A DNA stretch of 64,000 bases from Spirochaetia bacterium (lineage in GTDB: Bacteria; Spirochaetota; Spirochaetia; Treponematales; Breznakiellaceae): assembly GCA_025997595.1 (NCBI GenBank), contig BNUU01000006.1:1-64000 (forward strand). The letters are read 5' to 3'. The translations under genes and the position numbers were made by a program. Below are positions 38,911 through 47,906 of this stretch, one piece after another. Within the stretch, counting starts at the first letter, position 1, and every line of letters starts with the position of its first letter. The notes below the pieces were generated by a model. That model was given only the letters and a program-made list of their open reading frames with translations, did no database searches and was not told the origin of the DNA.

Positions 38911-40635
38911 ATGTTCAGAAAAGGTGTAGTTTTTACAGTTACTATGTCTCTACTTCTTGGTTTGGTTTTAGCCTGCGGATCTACCGGATCCGCCAAGGCT
39001 AATATGACGCCCGGTACGTATGTTACGGAAGCGCGGGGGTATGTGAATCAAATCAAAGTTGAAACCGTGGTAAGTTCTTCAAAGATCCTTTCGGTAAAGA
39101 TCCTGGAGCATAACGAAACTAACGGGATCGGCTCCTTTGCGATAGCCTGGCTTCCGGATCGTATAGTCCAGGCACAATCGGTGGGGATCGATGGTGTCAG
39201 CGGCGCGTCCTTCTCCAGCCGCGCCATACTTGGCTCTGTTACCGAAGCCCTGAAACAGGCAAACGCCGATATAGGCAAATTTACCACGCCCCCTCCCACG
39301 CCTAAGGCGAAAGACCAGGAGCTGTCTGCGGATATTGTCATCGTCGGCGCAGGCGGAGCGGGTTTATCCGCCGGGATTGAAGCGAGGAACAAGGGAAAGA
39401 GTACTATCATTATTGAAAAGATGGATATTCCCGGGGGAAACACTATCCGTTCTTCCGGTGGATTTAATGTGGCGGGAAGTCCCGAACAGATCGCCGCCAA
39501 TAAAGGCCGTACCAGCGTCGAAAAATTTATTGAATTTACCATGGAGGGCGGCCACAACATTAATAACCGCGAATTGGTCACTTTTATGATAAAGAATTCC
39601 GCCGGTGTGGTGGATTGGCTCAAGGGTCAGGGTATGGATCCTGTGATTGGTGAGACTTATACCGGTTATAACGTACCCGGTGAAGCCAAAGGACTTATCC
39701 TGAGTTTGCTCGCCCGCTATGAATCCCTGGGCGGAAACATTATGTACGGTGTTCGGGGTACCGATATTATTGTTGATCAGGGCAGGGCCACCGGTATTAT
39801 TGCTACGGATAAACTGGGGGCTAAGGTTACCATCCGTGCCAAGGCCGTCATTCTTGCCTCCGGCGGTTTTGGGGGTGATTTGGAAATGTGCGCCCGCCTG
39901 GACCCCAGGTTAAAGGGATTTGTTACGGACAACAGCCTGGGCGCCACCGGGGATGGTATCAAGATGGCTGAAGCCATTGGAGCCGCCACCGTAGATATGG
40001 AACAAATCCAGAGTCATCCCACCATCCACCAGGCAAGCTCCACCATGTTGACCGAAGGTATCCGCAATTCCGGCGGCATTCTCCTTAATACCGCAGGAAA
40101 ACGTTTTACCGATGAAAACAATTACCGGGATGTAGTTTCCGCTGCTATTCTGAAACAGGATAAGGCCACAGCCGTTATTCTGTACAACAAGGAACTGATG
40201 GACAACAACGCCAATGTGCTGGGTTATTACCGACAGGGCCTGGTGACCCAGTACGAAACCCTGGACGATGTGGCAAAGTATATGAATGTGGACCCTGCAG
40301 TTTTAAAACAGACCGTGGATACCTGGAACGGTTATGTGGCTAACAAGAATGATCCTGAATTCCACAGCCAATTCTCCTGGATTCGCAATCTGAGTAAGGG
40401 CCCCTACTACGCCCTGTGGGTCGCACCCGGGATTCATCACACCATGGGGGGTGTAAAGATCAATGTGGACACCGAAGTAATTTCCACCTCGGGATCAAAG
40501 ATTCCCGGACTTTTTGCCGCCGGTGAAGTTACCGGAGGCGTACATGGCGGGAACCGCGTCGGAGGAAATGCCATCCTGGACATTCTCCTCTATGGACGGG
40601 TCGCCGGTGATAATGCTGCGGCGTATATCAAATAA
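38911..40635 (+). CDS. Exported flavinylated fumarate-reductase-like flavoprotein (FMN-bind plus FAD domain)
   Basis: A 574-residue protein. LGLVLACGS is a lipobox, so it is a lipoprotein outside the inner membrane. Residues about 30-125 are an FMN-bind domain with GVSGASFSS, the covalent FMN attachment motif used by ApbE (Ser replaces the more common Thr). Residues 140-570 are the FAD-dependent reductase: DIVIVGAGGAGLSAGIEA, GNTIRSSGG, QSHPTIHQ, and GEVTGGVHGGNRVGGNAI with the active-site Arg. Relatives reduce fumarate, urocanate or other unsaturated acids as respiratory acceptors. AGGAGG precedes the ATG. Its place after a sugar-acid cluster suggests use of an acid imported by the TRAP system; the substrate is not identified. 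Confidence 0.9.
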   Translation: MFRKGVVFTVTMSLLLGLVLACGSTGSAKANMTPGTYVTEARGYVNQIKVETVVSSSKILSVKILEHNETNGIGSFAIAWLPDRIVQAQSVGIDGVSGASFSSRAILGSVTEALKQANADIGKFTTPPPTPKAKDQELSADIVIVGAGGAGLSAGIEARNKGKSTIIIEKMDIPGGNTIRSSGGFNVAGSPEQIAANKGRTSVEKFIEFTMEGGHNINNRELVTFMIKNSAGVVDWLKGQGMDPVIGETYTGYNVPGEAKGLILSLLARYESLGGNIMYGVRGTDIIVDQGRATGIIATDKLGAKVTIRAKAVILASGGFGGDLEMCARLDPRLKGFVTDNSLGATGDGIKMAEAIGAATVDMEQIQSHPTIHQASSTMLTEGIRNSGGILLNTAGKRFTDENNYRDVVSAAILKQDKATAVILYNKELMDNNANVLGYYRQGLVTQYETLDDVAKYMNVDPAVLKQTVDTWNGYVANKNDPEFHSQFSWIRNLSKGPYYALWVAPGIHHTMGGVKINVDTEVISTSGSKIPGLFAAGEVTGGVHGGNRVGGNAILDILLYGRVAGDNAAAYIK

Positions 40636-40663
40636 ATTTTCACTTGCCTAAAAAAGCGGCCCG

Positions 40664-40699
40664 GACTTGTTCGGCAACTAACCGTTTGCCGAACAAGTC
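40664..40699 (-). repeat. Hairpin repeat (GACTTGTTC family) between convergent genes
   Basis: GACTTGTTCGGCAA (40664-40677) and TTGCCGAACAAGTC (40686-40699) form a perfect 14-bp stem with an 8-base loop. On the minus strand a CCGC-TTTTTT follows about 10 bases later, so it can end transcription of the HAD gene. Confidence 0.8.
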
Positions 40700-40701
40700 T
40701 A

Positions 40702-41550
40702 TTAAAGAAAGGTTTCTTCCAGAAAGGCCGCAACCCCGTCTTCCGTATTGGGGCCAATGATGAGGTCCGCCTCGGCCTTCACCGAGTCCTTGGCGTTGGC
40801 GGGGGCAATGGCAAAGCCCGTTGCGCCGAACATGGGGAGGTCGTTTTCTTCGTCCCCAAAGGCTATCACCTGAGCCGGCTCCAGGCCACGGCGCTGCAGG
40901 GCAATTTTGAGTCCCTCACCCTTGGAAGCATTGGGATTCATGATTTCCAGAAAGGTCCGCAGGGTTCGGGCTATGTAAAGACTTTTTCCAAAACGTTCTT
41001 CAATTTTTGGCCGTATCGCGTCCTGCACTTCGGGCTCCGCCAGGAACATGCTCTTGATACAACCGGTGAGCCCCGGTGCGGCCAGGGCCTGCTTCAGGTC
41101 CCCGATTTCGGCCTGTATTCCCGTATGCTTAAAGTACATCTCGGTTTCAGCGGACTGCCGTTCCGCGATCAGACGCTGCCGGGGGATTGCGGTGGTTCCC
41201 GGCAGAAAGACCTGGTAATAAACTCCGGTACTGCGGGAAAGGTCAATGCAGAAATTCACCGCCTCCAAATCCAGCAGGGTTGCGCTGAGGATTTTACCGC
41301 CGGGCATGTCCGCCACCACCGCGCCGTTAAAGTACACCATGGGCCCCTCGGCCCCCAGGGGGATGCGGAACCGTTCTCCCGCTTCAACGGCCCGCCCGGT
41401 AGCAATGATGACGGCCAGGCCCTTTTCCCGGCAGGCATTGATCGCCCGGATAGTACGCTCCGTTAAGACCGCGCCGGGCGCAAGGACGGTCCCATCAAGA
41501 TCAATGGCAAGGGCTTTTATAGCAGATGGATCAAATGTTCGCTTTTGCAT
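40702..41550 (-). CDS. HAD-superfamily Cof-type phosphatase
   Basis: A 282-residue HAD hydrolase of class IIB. Motif I AIDLDGTVL has the nucleophile Asp; here the family DxD is D-L-D. Motif II is IIATGRAVEAG, motif III Lys is in NASKGEGLKIAL and motif IV is AFGDEENDLPMF. These enzymes dephosphorylate sugar phosphates, flavin or pyridoxal phosphate with low specificity. The start ATG has no strong ribosome site. It ends 2 bp from the hairpin repeat that probably terminates it. Confidence 0.9.
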   Translation of the reverse strand: MQKRTFDPSAIKALAIDLDGTVLAPGAVLTERTIRAINACREKGLAVIIATGRAVEAGERFRIPLGAEGPMVYFNGAVVADMPGGKILSATLLDLEAVNFCIDLSRSTGVYYQVFLPGTTAIPRQRLIAERQSAETEMYFKHTGIQAEIGDLKQALAAPGLTGCIKSMFLAEPEVQDAIRPKIEERFGKSLYIARTLRTFLEIMNPNASKGEGLKIALQRRGLEPAQVIAFGDEENDLPMFGATGFAIAPANAKDSVKAEADLIIGPNTEDGVAAFLEETFL

Positions 41551-41604
41551 GAGAAGATTGTACCTTTTTCCCCGCCCTGTTTACAAGCTGATAATGCATC
41601 GAAT

Positions 41605-43251
41605 CTACATATTCAGTTCCCGCTTCCCCGTCACTTTAAAGAAGATCAAAAGGGAAATAACGGTTATCAGCGAAAGGATTGATGAAAGAGCGGCGGCGGT
41701 TCCGTAGTTGCCCCGGAGCACTTCGGTATAAATCGCAATCGTCATGGTGCGGGTCGCGGTGGTATACAAAAGGATCGACGTGCTCAGCTCCGTCAGTATG
41801 GATACCCAGCTGAGTATGGCCCCGGAGAACACGCCGGGGAGCATCGCAGGAACGGTGATCCGGGTAAAGGTTTTGAATTTGGAAGCCCCCAGGCTGATGG
41901 CCGCCTCTTCCGTACTGACACTAATCTGATGCAGGATGGCGCTGCTGGAACGGATGGTATAGGGAAGGCGGCGGATCGTAAAGGCCAGGACCAAAATAAA
42001 CGCAGTGCCGCTTAAATACATGGGCTGCTTGTTAAAGGTCATCAGCAGGGCGATACCAAGAATTGAACCGGGCACGATATAGGGGAACATCGTTGCAATA
42101 TCAAGAATATTGGTCAGGGCGCTGGGCCTGCGGACCGTAACATAGGCCACCAGTGACGCAATGACCACGATGATTGCGAGGGCCGAAAGGGCCAGCACAA
42201 AGGTATTGGTGATGGCGTCCCCGATTTTTGAAAAGGCCGTAATATAACTGTCAAGGGAATAACCGGGGACAAACATCTTTCCCCTGGTTTTAAGAAAAGA
42301 AGTATAGGCCACATAGGCCTGGGGCATAATGGCCAGGATTACATAGATATATATAAACGCATGGGCCAGAATATTCCGCAGCCCCTTTTCTTTTTTCGGC
42401 TGAATGGGCCGCAGGGATGTGGTGGTATAGGATTTTTTTTCCGCAACAAATTTCTGCACCAAAAATATGGAAGTGGCGAATACCACGACCATAATACTGA
42501 TCGCCGCAGCAAAACTGTCGTCGTCCCCCATCTCACTGATAAACTCATTAAAGATGAGCACCGGGATCGTGCGGTAGCCCTCCCCTATCAGCATGGGGGT
42601 GCCGAAATCCGCCAGGGCGCGCATAAACACCAACAGGCTCCCCGCAAGAATCGTAGGCAGGATAAGGGGGGCGGTGATCCGGATCATTTTTTTTACCCCC
42701 GTGCAGTTCATACTTTCGGAGGCTTCGATTAAAGAACTGTCCACGGTCTTAAGGGCCCCGGAAACATACATAAAAATAAGCGGGGTAAGCTGCAGGGTCA
42801 GCACCAGCAGTATTCCGTTAAAGCCGTAAATGTCCGGCGTGGCAATGCCGAAAACATCCCGGAAAAAAACCGTGATGACCCCGCTTCTGCCCAAAAGCAA
42901 TATCCAGGAATAGGCGCCGATAAAGGGCGCGCTGGTGGAGGATATCAATATAAGGATCTGAATGGCCGCGGCAAAACGTATCTTGACGGTGTTCATCACA
43001 TAGGCAAGGGGAACCGCCAGTACAACGGTTAAAAGGGTAACACTAAAGGTAACCCTCAGGCTGTTTACAATCGTTCCGTAATAATATTTTGATGAAAAAA
43101 ACTTTTGAAAAGATGCAAGGGAAAAACCCTCAGGGCCGATCAGGCTTTTCGCAAACAGGGTGATCAGGGGATACAAAAGAAACACAATATAGATTAAAAA
43201 TACTGCGCCGGTGATTACGGTCCAGGCGTCTTTTTTGCGGGGCTCGTTCAT
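41605..43251 (-). CDS. ABC transporter permease, iron(III)-type, two fused domains
   Basis: A 548-residue protein with about twelve hydrophobic helices in two permease halves, as in FbpB/AfuB-type systems. Each half has an EAA loop: LIEASESMNCTGVKKMIRITAPLILP (read in parts) near residue 190, and TEEAAISLGASKFKTFTRITVPAMLPG (read in parts) near 450. The start overlaps the ATPase stop by 4 bp. With the ATPase and receptor it makes a complete importer. Ferric iron is the most common substrate of this permease type; putrescine or phosphonate relatives cannot be excluded. Confidence 0.9.
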   Translation of the reverse strand: MNEPRKKDAWTVITGAVFLIYIVFLLYPLITLFAKSLIGPEGFSLASFQKFFSSKYYYGTIVNSLRVTFSVTLLTVVLAVPLAYVMNTVKIRFAAAIQILILISSTSAPFIGAYSWILLLGRSGVITVFFRDVFGIATPDIYGFNGILLVLTLQLTPLIFMYVSGALKTVDSSLIEASESMNCTGVKKMIRITAPLILPTILAGSLLVFMRALADFGTPMLIGEGYRTIPVLIFNEFISEMGDDDSFAAAISIMVVVFATSIFLVQKFVAEKKSYTTTSLRPIQPKKEKGLRNILAHAFIYIYVILAIMPQAYVAYTSFLKTRGKMFVPGYSLDSYITAFSKIGDAITNTFVLALSALAIIVVIASLVAYVTVRRPSALTNILDIATMFPYIVPGSILGIALLMTFNKQPMYLSGTAFILVLAFTIRRLPYTIRSSSAILHQISVSTEEAAISLGASKFKTFTRITVPAMLPGVFSGAILSWVSILTELSTSILLYTTATRTMTIAIYTEVLRGNYGTAAALSSILSLITVISLLIFFKVTGKRELNM

Positions 43252-44348
43252 TTGTTTCCGCCCGCAGTTAAGTTACGCTCGCCGCCTGCATCAAATATAT
43301 TGATCCTGTCCCGGTGTATTTTAAGAAAAACATCTTCACCGTTTTTATAGATTTTTTCCGATGCGGATTGTTCAACAATTTCAACATGCTGCCCGCTTTC
43401 CAGGGCAATAAAGTAATGGGTATTCAGGCCAAGGAACATGGCGTTAAGGATCTTCCCCTTGAGTCCGCTGTCAGCCTTCCCTTCGGCGATGTAGAATTCT
43501 TCGGGACGTACCGACACTTTGACCGGCGCTTCTCCGTCCCCTCCGGCAAGGGGGCTCTCAAAATCTTCGGCGTAGCTTCCGATGGACAGCCGCGCCGCGT
43601 TCCCCTTCCGTTTAAGGGTTCCCTCCAGCACATTGGTATGCCCGATAAAGGTTGCCACAAAAAGATTTGCGGGGCGGCGGTAAATTTCACGGGGGCTCCC
43701 GATATGCTGGATAACACCCCTGTTCATAATGGCGATCCGGTCGGAAACCGCCATGGCCTCCTCCTGATCATGGGTAACATAAATCGTAGTAATTTGAATG
43801 GCGTTCTGTATTTCCTTAATGGCGTTCCGCATATCCACCCGCAGTTTGGCGTCCAGGTTGGAGAGGGGCTCGTCCATGAGAAGCACGTCAGGCTCAATGA
43901 CAATGGCCCGCGCAAGGGCGACCCGCTGCTGCTGTCCCCCGGAAAGGCTTTCGGGCATGCGGTCCCTGTATTCTGTAATTTTTACGGTATCAAGTATTTT
44001 TTCAACACGCTTTTCAATTTCATCCTTGGGGATAGCGCGGTTGGTAAGGCCGAAGGCGACATTTTGTTTTACATTCATGTGGGGAAAGATGGCGTAGTTC
44101 TGAAAGACCATGCCGATGTTCCGCTTTCCCGGCGACAAATTGTTTATTACCTTATCGTTAAAACTGATGGTCCCCGCTTCTATGGAGTTGAATCCCGCAA
44201 CCATCCGCAGTAAGGTTGTTTTGCCGCACCCCGAAGGCCCCAGAAGGGTAAAGAATTCTCCCTCTTTTACTTCCAGGGAAAGATCCGGAATAACCGTTGT
44301 TTCCCCGTATTTTTTTGTCACATTCTGAAACTGAATTTTTACGCTCAT
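43248..44348 (-). CDS. ABC transporter ATP-binding protein, FbpC/PotA-like
   Basis: A 366-residue ATPase. Walker A is GPSGCGKTTLL at about residue 38, the Q-loop MVFQNYAIFPHM, the signature LSGGQQQRVALARA at 136, Walker B VLLMDEPLSNLD and the switch His in YVTHDQEEAM. A C-terminal TOBE-type regulatory domain (about 240-350) follows. It overlaps the permease by 4 bp. Between it and the receptor gene lie 242 bp filled with three hairpin repeats, so receptor and ATPase may be expressed at different levels. Confidence 0.95.
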   Translation of the reverse strand: MSVKIQFQNVTKKYGETTVIPDLSLEVKEGEFFTLLGPSGCGKTTLLRMVAGFNSIEAGTISFNDKVINNLSPGKRNIGMVFQNYAIFPHMNVKQNVAFGLTNRAIPKDEIEKRVEKILDTVKITEYRDRMPESLSGGQQQRVALARAIVIEPDVLLMDEPLSNLDAKLRVDMRNAIKEIQNAIQITTIYVTHDQEEAMAVSDRIAIMNRGVIQHIGSPREIYRRPANLFVATFIGHTNVLEGTLKRKGNAARLSIGSYAEDFESPLAGGDGEAPVKVSVRPEEFYIAEGKADSGLKGKILNAMFLGLNTHYFIALESGQHVEIVEQSASEKIYKNGEDVFLKIHRDRINIFDAGGERNLTAGGNK

Positions 44349-44380
44349 GGGGAGAACCTCCGCACCGTTAAATTAAAATA

Positions 44381-44416
44381 GACTTGTTCGACAAAGGGTT
44401 AGTTGCCGAACAAGTC
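44381..44416. repeat. Hairpin repeat (GACTTGTTC family), copy A
   Basis: GACTTGTTCGACAA (44381-44394) and TTGCCGAACAAGTC (44403-44416) pair with one mismatch over an 8-base loop. It is nearly the same as the copy at 40664. It lies just upstream of the ATPase start in the transcript. Confidence 0.8.
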
Positions 44417-44484
44417 CAATGCCGGACCGATTTTTTCGGCCCGGTATCAGGAAGCGCCTGAGCGCCCTTCAAAAACGTTTATTG

Positions 44485-44521
44485 GACTTGTTCAACAACC
44501 CGGTTGGTTGTTGAACAAGTC
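44485..44521. repeat. Hairpin repeat (GACTTGTTC family), copy B
   Basis: GACTTGTTCAACAACC (44485-44500) and GGTTGTTGAACAAGTC (44506-44521) form a perfect 16-bp stem with loop CGGTT. Confidence 0.82.
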
Positions 44522-44559
44522 TTGCAAAATACTCCGCATTTTGCCGTCTTTAAGCGGTT

Positions 44560-44589
44560 GTTGTTCAGAAACTTCAGTTTCTGAACAAC
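44560..44589. repeat. Hairpin repeat, related copy C at the end of the receptor gene
   Basis: GTTGTTCAGAAACT (44560-44573) and AGTTTCTGAACAAC (44576-44589) form a 14-bp stem with a 2-base loop. The interior resembles the copy in the disrupted hydrolase (14165). It abuts the stop codon of the receptor gene at 44591 and may end most of its transcripts. Confidence 0.75.
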
Positions 44590-44590
44590 T

Positions 44591-45628
44591 CTATTGAACC
44601 GAAGTAAGTATGGTCCGGTAACGCTCAATGATTTCGCTGCGGTGGGCGGTAACATAGGCGCCGTCTTCAACGAGAAGTTTTATATCCTTCATGGGGACCA
44701 TGTGGGTACCTGTCACCGCGTCTGAACGCACCGGCCTTGCGGTCAGTTCGTTGCCGTAGACAGCCTGCGCCTCCGGGCTGAGGATAAAATCAATAAACTT
44801 CTTGGCGTTGTCAAGATTTTTTGCGCCCTTCACAATCGCCGTGGCGGCTCCCAAAAATACCGCGCCTTCCCTGGGGTATACGACCTTTACCGGAGCGCCG
44901 TCCCGCACATAACTGACCGAAGGATCTTCGTAAGTTAAAGCAACCGCATATTCGCCCTGGGCAGCGCCGCGGTGTACCGCGGAGGAACTCTGTGCGATCT
45001 TGCCGTCAAGATTGATAAGCAGGCTTTTCACATAATCCCAGCCCCTGGCCGAGGTGTAGTCCCCGCCTACCGCAAGGAGTATGTTGGTGAGCTGCGCAAA
45101 GGCGGAACTGGAACTGGTGGGGTCACCCATGATGAGCTTGCCCTTGAGGGCGGGGTTAAGCAGATCGGCGTAACTTTCAACGGTGATGCCCCTGGCTACA
45201 TTGGTGTTCACCAGAAGATTACTGCCGTCCAGACAATAGAGGGTAAGTTTTCCGCCGATGTTCTGGTATTGCTGTATAACGTCCCCATTATACTTTGATA
45301 CATATGGTTCAAAAAGATCGATCTGGGCGCTGAGGACCGCATTGCCGCCGCCCCACATAACATCCGCATAGGGGCTGTTTTTTTCCGATTCAACCCTCTT
45401 GAGTAATTCGCCGGTTCCCGCAGAGATGATCTCAACCTTGATGCCCGTCTGCGATTCAAACAGGGGGATAATTTTGGTCACCATATCCTCGGTATTGGGT
45501 GAATAGATGACGAGCTTTCCCGCATCCGCGCTTCCGGCCGGGGCGGCCTTTTGCTGGCCACCCGTTGCGAAGGCAGAGGAAACTGCAAGGATTCCAATCA
45601 GTAAACCAATTAACGCCTTTCTTTGCAT
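44591..45628 (-). CDS. ABC transporter substrate-binding protein, iron(III)-type
   Basis: A 345-residue exported receptor with signal peptide ending near AFATGG. The mature part starts LVIYSPNTEDMVTKIIPLFESQTGIKVE, read in parts, typical of the AfuA/FbpA cluster, and contains WGGGNAVLSAQ, GDPTSSSSAFAQL and LTYEDPSVSYV. The Tyr pairs that bind iron in FbpA are not obvious, so the ligand may be a metal chelate or a small organic ion. AAGGAG lies 7 bases before the ATG. An extended minus-10, TGTTATAAT (TATAAT at 45662-45667), lies upstream; no good minus-35 is seen. Confidence 0.9.
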   Translation of the reverse strand: MQRKALIGLLIGILAVSSAFATGGQQKAAPAGSADAGKLVIYSPNTEDMVTKIIPLFESQTGIKVEIISAGTGELLKRVESEKNSPYADVMWGGGNAVLSAQIDLFEPYVSKYNGDVIQQYQNIGGKLTLYCLDGSNLLVNTNVARGITVESYADLLNPALKGKLIMGDPTSSSSAFAQLTNILLAVGGDYTSARGWDYVKSLLINLDGKIAQSSSAVHRGAAQGEYAVALTYEDPSVSYVRDGAPVKVVYPREGAVFLGAATAIVKGAKNLDNAKKFIDFILSPEAQAVYGNELTARPVRSDAVTGTHMVPMKDIKLLVEDGAYVTAHRSEIIERYRTILTSVQ

Positions 45629-45679
45629 TTTTTTCTCCTTGAAAAATAAAACATATTTTACATTATAACATAAATATTA

Positions 45680-46441
45680 TTATCCTGCTAGTTTTCCCGG
45701 ATCAGCCAGCGTAATGAGCCGCCGGGCGGCAATCAAAGCCGGATTAAGCAGGGGCAGGGGGAAATCGGCCTTTTTTTCTACCGCCAGGGGCAGCTCGGTA
45801 CAGCCGAGTACAACCGCCTCTGCGCCCCGGCCGGCCAGGGTGAGGATGGCCTTGGACAAGGTCTCCTTCGCCCTTGGGCTTACCGGCGAAGAATGGGCCT
45901 TGATGCCGTATTCTTTATTATAGATGAGATCATGAACCGCTTCCTGTTCTTCGTTATCGGGTTCCAGCAGGGTAATGCCCTCCGCAGCCTTAAAGTATTC
46001 CCGGTACACGCCGCTGACGTGGGTTCCCCTGGTGGCCAAAAGTCCGATGCGGGTAAAGCCAAGCGCCTCCCTTACATAGGAGGCGCAGGTCTCAAGCATA
46101 TTAACGATGGTGAGCCCCGGAAGCTTCTCCGCAACCATGGCGCTGTAGGGCCCAAAGATGGGAGCCGCGTGGGCGGTATTGCAGGCAACGGTGACGAAAC
46201 GGGCCCCCGCATCGTACAGCATCTTTGCACAGGCAAACATACCGTAGGCGGGATTGTCCTTTTCGTCATGCTTGTTCAACAAAAAATCGGTCCGGTCGGG
46301 GATCAGGGAGGGGCAGGATATCAACACCGTGTTCAGATGCTCCTGATCGGTCACCGCGCGGGTATTGTCAAAAATGTTTCTGACAAAATCCAAACCCGCG
46401 TAGGGACCCACCCCCCCAATCACCCCGATCACAGGCTTCAC
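45680..46441 (-). CDS. Aspartate/glutamate racemase family protein
   Basis: A 253-residue cofactor-independent racemase. The two catalytic cysteines are in TVACNTAHAA and VLGCTELPLAV. The opening is VIGVIGGVGPYAGLDFV. I chose the GTG that overlaps the DAACS gene stop (GTGA) with GGAG upstream; an earlier GTG would overlap by 28 bp. Coupling to a glutamate/aspartate carrier suggests it interconverts imported D- and L-aspartate (or glutamate) for catabolism or for wall synthesis. Confidence 0.9.
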   Translation of the reverse strand: MKPVIGVIGGVGPYAGLDFVRNIFDNTRAVTDQEHLNTVLISCPSLIPDRTDFLLNKHDEKDNPAYGMFACAKMLYDAGARFVTVACNTAHAAPIFGPYSAMVAEKLPGLTIVNMLETCASYVREALGFTRIGLLATRGTHVSGVYREYFKAAEGITLLEPDNEEQEAVHDLIYNKEYGIKAHSSPVSPRAKETLSKAILTLAGRGAEAVVLGCTELPLAVEKKADFPLPLLNPALIAARRLITLADPGKLAG

Positions 46442-47754
46442 GCGCTTTTCTTCTCCTTCTCCCACTTGGACATGTCCATAAGGCCCATTTTTTTGGAAAC
46501 GCAGGCAGTACAGGCAAGGTCACCCGATACGTTAAGCGCCGTCCGGCCCATGTCGAGGATCGCGTCAATACCCAGAATCATGGCATAAGCGCCCGCAACC
46601 AGAGAACCGGCAGTAACCGGCAGACCTACTGCGTCCAGCACCATGAGGAGCATGATGGCCCCCGCGCCGGGAACGCCCGCCGTGCCGATTGAGGCAAGGG
46701 TTGCGGTCAGTACGATAACCCCCATCTCCTGAAGACTAAACGTCCCCCTTCCTACCGAAAGGGCGATGAAGGTGGCGCAAACCCCCTGATAAATGGCGGT
46801 TCCGTCCATGTTGATGGTTGCGCCCAGGGGCAGGGAGAAGGAATACACTTCCTTGGAAACGCCGAGATTGGCAGCCGACTTCATGGTGACGGGCAGGGTT
46901 CCGTTGGAACTCCTGGTGACAAAGGCGGTAATAAAGGGGTCCTTGGCATCCCTTAAATACCGGCCAAGGGGCAGCCTGCCGTAGAACTTGACCAGAGCGA
47001 AGTATACAAAAAAGACATGGATGGCATAGCCGGAGAAACAGGCCGCCGTTACAATCCCCAGAGACCCGATGACCTTGGGGCCGTTGTCGGCAAAAACCAC
47101 CGAAACCAGGGCCAGGACGCCGATGGGGGCGTACTCCATAATCCACTTGATGACCATGGTAATGACTTCCGCAACCCCTTCCCAGAAGGAAAACACGACT
47201 TCCCCGGCATGTTTGAGCCGCGGATCGTCGGAACCTTTGGCATAGGAAATTCCCAGGCCGAACACCAGGGCGAAGAAGATCACCGCCAAGACGTTTTCGC
47301 TCACAATGGCCGAGGCAACGCTGGTGGGGACAATGTTCAATATAATGTCGCTTGGTGCAAGCGTCGGGGCTACCCTTGCTGCCGCCGCACTTGCCAATTC
47401 GTTGATTTGGTTTAGTTCCGCCGAAGGACGGAAAATTGTGCCCATGAGCAGCCCGATAACCACCGCAAACGCAGAAGTAGCAAGGTAGAAAACAATAACC
47501 CGCACCCCTACCTTTCCAAGGCTCGCGGGGCTGACCGAAGACGCGCCCACAATAAGGGTGGACAGGATGATGGGCATCATGATCATCTTGAGCAGCCGCA
47601 CAAAGATGTCCCCAAAGGGTTTAATCCAGAGGATCTTCTCCCTGAAAACCAGCCCCAGGACGATACCAAGCGCCAATCCGATAAGGATACGGTACAACAG
47701 GTTGAAGTTGAAATACCAACCCAACAAACCGCCTTTCTTTTTCTGTTCGCTCAT
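46438..47754 (-). CDS. Dicarboxylate/amino acid:cation symporter (DAACS), GltP/GltT-like
   Basis: A 438-residue sodium- or proton-coupled carrier. About eight helices and the two hairpins are visible: the serine-rich RSSNGTLPVTM (HP1), the NMDGTAIYQGV motif in TM7 with its sodium-binding Asn, GTAGVPGAGAIM (HP2) and the Asp/Arg pattern DAILDMGRTALNVSGD in TM8. The Asp and Asn in TM8 favour acidic amino acids. GGAGG precedes the ATG. A promoter lies at 47796-47824 on the minus strand. Confidence 0.95.
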   Translation of the reverse strand: MSEQKKKGGLLGWYFNFNLLYRILIGLALGIVLGLVFREKILWIKPFGDIFVRLLKMIMMPIILSTLIVGASSVSPASLGKVGVRVIVFYLATSAFAVVIGLLMGTIFRPSAELNQINELASAAAARVAPTLAPSDIILNIVPTSVASAIVSENVLAVIFFALVFGLGISYAKGSDDPRLKHAGEVVFSFWEGVAEVITMVIKWIMEYAPIGVLALVSVVFADNGPKVIGSLGIVTAACFSGYAIHVFFVYFALVKFYGRLPLGRYLRDAKDPFITAFVTRSSNGTLPVTMKSAANLGVSKEVYSFSLPLGATINMDGTAIYQGVCATFIALSVGRGTFSLQEMGVIVLTATLASIGTAGVPGAGAIMLLMVLDAVGLPVTAGSLVAGAYAMILGIDAILDMGRTALNVSGDLACTACVSKKMGLMDMSKWEKEKKSA

Positions 47755-47795
47755 AATTCACTCCTCCTAAACCTTGACTTTAGATGTTAAATTTT

Positions 47796-47824
47796 ATTGT
47801 AAGACCAAACCGAAAAAAAGTAAA
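47796..47824 (-). promoter_or_regulatory. Promoter of the DAACS-racemase operon
   Basis: On the minus strand TTTACT (47819-47824) and TACAAT (47796-47801) are 17 bp apart. Confidence 0.5.
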
Positions 47825-47860
47825 ATAAATTCGATAAAAAGACAGGAAAAACACGAAAAT

Positions 47861-47889
47861 TTGACAGAGTTACCGGAGTCGCGTAAAAT
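47861..47889 (+). promoter_or_regulatory. Promoter of the asparaginase operon
   Basis: TTGACA (47861-47866) and TAAAAT (47884-47889) are 17 bp apart; AAGGAG and the asparaginase ATG follow within 18 bp. Confidence 0.75.
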
Positions 47890-47906
47890 TTTGTAAGGAG
47901 TATAAA

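Noticed and set aside
44349..44590. A small gene in the gap between ABC ATPase and receptor
   Set aside because: The only open frames there are made by the three hairpin repeats and have no ribosome site.
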